Positions 7,547 to 9,199 of a stretch of DNA of 9,199 nucleotides are shown piece by piece. Position 1 is the first letter of the stretch. Each line of letters opens with the position of its first letter. The notes beneath the pieces were generated by a model. The model was not told the DNA's origin, did not search any database, and worked only from the letters and a program-made list of their open reading frames with translations. The stretch covers positions 1 to 9,199 of the forward strand of contig JAEWME010000431.1 in NCBI GenBank assembly GCA_023393265.1, read 5' to 3'. The position numbers and the translations under genes were made by a program. The stretch comes from Bacteroidota bacterium. Lineage in GTDB: Bacteria > Bacteroidota > Bacteroidia > Bacteroidales > Prolixibacteraceae.

Positions 7547-8194
7547 TTATTTAGTTTGGTTGTTATTTTCAGTTTTTTCCTGATTTTCTTCTTCATCGAG
7601 TTCTTCGTAGCCGGTAATCATAGCTTTGATGTTCGAGGTTGGCGTTTTCCCTGTTGTTGTCATGTAAACATGCACTACCAGGAAAATCATCAGTAAAATA
7701 GCTCCGAGTGTATGCCAGAAGGCGATAGATGCCAGTGGGTAGTTTTCGCTTACGATCAGGTTGTTTTGATCGAAAGTCTTATAAAGCATGTAGAGAATTC
7801 CGGAGGTAATTGTAATGGGTACCAGCACAATTTTGAACATGAGATAAACGATTCGCTGAAGCGGGTTCAGTTTGCTTAGTTCTGTCTTTTCAGTAGGATG
7901 ATCCTCTCCTTTAAAAATTCCGGAGACATAATACACCATCTGCTCTTTTAGCTTTTTGGTCGTTGGAATGTATTGGCGCCATTCGCCTGTTGTAAGATGC
8001 CAAAAGATAGCAAATGCGAGCAGGCCAAGCAATCCCCACGAAGCCGTGCGATGGAACATCACCGCTTTCTCGAATCCGAAAATGTTGTACGATCCGTGAA
8101 CCTCGAAGCCGGTGATGGCTAGAAAAATAATGAGTGCAGCCTGGCTCCAGTGCCAGACACGTTCGAAGACCTTGTAAATATATACTTTGTGCAT
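7547..8194 (-). CDS. Cytochrome b561-type membrane subunit
   Basis: This is a 215-residue membrane diheme cytochrome b candidate of the cytochrome b561 / hydrogenase-type cytochrome b group. Such proteins pass electrons between the quinone pool and a periplasmic redox partner. Four membrane helices lie at about 17-31, 49-67, 113-134 and 158-178. Likely heme ligands are among His15 (VWHW), His48 (FHR), His66 (FWHLTTGEW), His161 (WHTLG) and His175 (VVHVYM); the pair in the last helix, 14 residues apart, is typical. The tail is acidic (EELDEEENQE) and probably cytoplasmic. It lies 27 bases after the octaheme cytochrome gene and one base before the short YeeE gene, so it is almost certainly the membrane partner of the multiheme protein. 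The direction of electron flow cannot be read from the sequence. Confidence 0.92.
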   Translation of the reverse strand: MHKVYIYKVFERVWHWSQAALIIFLAITGFEVHGSYNIFGFEKAVMFHRTASWGLLGLLAFAIFWHLTTGEWRQYIPTTKKLKEQMVYYVSGIFKGEDHPTEKTELSKLNPLQRIVYLMFKIVLVPITITSGILYMLYKTFDQNNLIVSENYPLASIAFWHTLGAILLMIFLVVHVYMTTTGKTPTSNIKAMITGYEELDEEENQEKTENNNQTK

Positions 8195-8221
8195 ATTCTT
8201 ATTTTTTTCTCAGAAATCAGC

Positions 8222-9199
8222 TTATTCCTGAGGTTTGTTTTCGTCGTAGTTGATGATTTGTTTTTCGTACTTGTTGGCCGATACTTTTGCAATGATGCGC
8301 ACAGCGGCATGTCCAAATACGCCAAGCGAAGTCAGGATAAATGCCCAAAGTCCAAAGGTGTCGAGCGCCATGTTGCGGTCGCGGCCGGGCAGGTAGAAGT
8401 CAGTTAATTTAGCCAGACGTCCGTTATCGCGGGTATGACATTCCGCACAACTAACAGCTTGCTCTTTGGGCGAAACCATGTGGTTGATTGGCCAGTACAT
8501 CACCGTTTCAATAAAACCATATTCACCACTGAAAGGCAAACCCGACTGTTTCATCCCGGCTTCGGCGGCTTCCTTCCAGTTAAAATCTTTCCAGAAAGCG
8601 CTGTCGCCTGCTGCTTCTCCAAATAGTTTTGGTTGAATCAACCGGTTATAAACCTTGTCGTAAATCTGGTCGCCTACGTGAATTTTCACCGGGATAATTT
8701 TCGAGTTCTTGTCTGTGTATGACCCGTGAAGTGTGTTCATTTTCACCGGAACTGATTGAATGGTGTCGCCTAAAACGTATTGCTCTGCTGTTCCGTTGAA
8801 CCAGATATAGTCGGGTTTTACATGGTTTGCCCATACAAATTTCCCTTTAATCGACATGTAGTTGTGGTTCCCAAGCGAGTCTTCTTCTTCGTATGGTTCG
8901 CCGTTTTTCAGTTTTCCTGCTTCCGACCACTTCCATGCCATTTTTGTCGAATTCACTTTGGCATACTCCGGAATGTGACAGGTTTGACAGGCAATTTTCG
9001 AACCGTGGCGGTTCAGTACATCGCTCAGGTGAGGTGTAGTAGTATGGCACTGTTCGCAGGTTACTCGGTTTGTATTGTCGGGCGAAACCGAATAAAGTTT
9101 TCCCAGGATCTGGTGATTGGTGGCGGTGTGGCAGACAACGCATTCCATATTCATCCCGTTGGTAGCCATGTGGACATCGATGTCGCGGCTACACGAAAG
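8222..9199 (-). CDS. Octaheme tetrathionate reductase-family cytochrome c (partial, N-terminus missing)
   Basis: This is the C-terminal 325 residues of a periplasmic multiheme cytochrome c. The frame is open through the right edge with no start codon required, so the signal peptide and remaining heme sites lie outside. Four CxxCH heme sites are visible: CVVCH (9128-9142), CEQCH (9044-9058), CQTCH (8975-8989) and CAECH (8435-8449). The segments CQTCHIPEYAK, SGEYGFIETVMYWPINHMV and FYLPGRDR resemble the octaheme cytochrome family whose Shewanella member, OTR, reduces tetrathionate, nitrite and hydroxylamine in vitro. The family's physiological role is not settled. A hydrophobic helix near the C-terminus (TFGLWAFILTSLGVFGHAA) followed by a lysine-containing tail anchors it to the membrane with the hemes outside. 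The gene is the first of the visible operon, and the cytochrome b gene follows it. The match is from memory of the family, not a search. Confidence 0.88.
   Translation of the reverse strand, partial: LSCSRDIDVHMATNGMNMECVVCHTATNHQILGKLYSVSPDNTNRVTCEQCHTTTPHLSDVLNRHGSKIACQTCHIPEYAKVNSTKMAWKWSEAGKLKNGEPYEEEDSLGNHNYMSIKGKFVWANHVKPDYIWFNGTAEQYVLGDTIQSVPVKMNTLHGSYTDKNSKIIPVKIHVGDQIYDKVYNRLIQPKLFGEAAGDSAFWKDFNWKEAAEAGMKQSGLPFSGEYGFIETVMYWPINHMVSPKEQAVSCAECHTRDNGRLAKLTDFYLPGRDRNMALDTFGLWAFILTSLGVFGHAAVRIIAKVSANKYEKQIINYDENKPQE

Noticed and set aside
7546..7596. Longer start for the short YeeE protein
   Set aside because: It would overlap the cytochrome b gene by 50 bases and add a lysine-rich stretch; the ATG one base after that gene's stop is the better start.

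Overview
The window looks like a chromosomal segment of a Bacteroidota bacterium, plausibly an anaerobic or facultative member of the Marinilabiliales/Prolixibacteraceae type; this placement is inference. The support is that start codons follow A-rich stretches rather than Shine-Dalgarno sites, some gaps hold TAnnTTTG-like promoter elements, a secreted GH78 rhamnosidase is present, and base composition is moderate. There are no mobile elements, tRNA or rRNA genes, or CRISPR arrays.

Layout from left to right: (1) the 3' two-thirds of clpB on the + strand, closed by a clear intrinsic terminator; (2) a complete + strand gene for a secreted family 78 alpha-L-rhamnosidase, standing alone without SusC/SusD partners in view; (3) a 219-base gap with a promoter-like element and a weak hairpin; (4) a divergent pair, a small HxlR-type regulator with one N-terminal cysteine (- strand) and a DoxX-like four-helix membrane protein (+ strand), separated by a short region with three repeats of a GATAG-based dyad; (5) a strong bidirectional terminator between convergent genes; (6) a four-gene - strand operon that fills the right 3.4 kb and runs off the edge.

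Read in its own direction, the right-hand operon encodes an octaheme tetrathionate-reductase-family cytochrome c (C-terminal part only, four CxxCH sites visible, C-terminal membrane anchor), a cytochrome b561-type membrane subunit, a short YeeE/YedE protein with a GRGCTSG motif, and a second YeeE/YedE protein with a CPGTSVC motif fused to a rhodanese-like domain. Together these suggest a module that moves electrons between the quinone pool and a periplasmic multiheme enzyme while handling or importing a sulfur compound such as thiosulfate. The substrate is not shown by the sequence.

The most unusual point is the rhodanese-like domain of the last protein. It has alanine where the catalytic cysteine should be, while the protein ends in Gly-Gly-Cys. 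By charge distribution both the domain and this terminal cysteine should face the periplasm, the same side as the heme protein. The second point of interest is the HxlR/DoxX-like pair, which has the layout of a thiol-based redox or electrophile switch with its operators visible.
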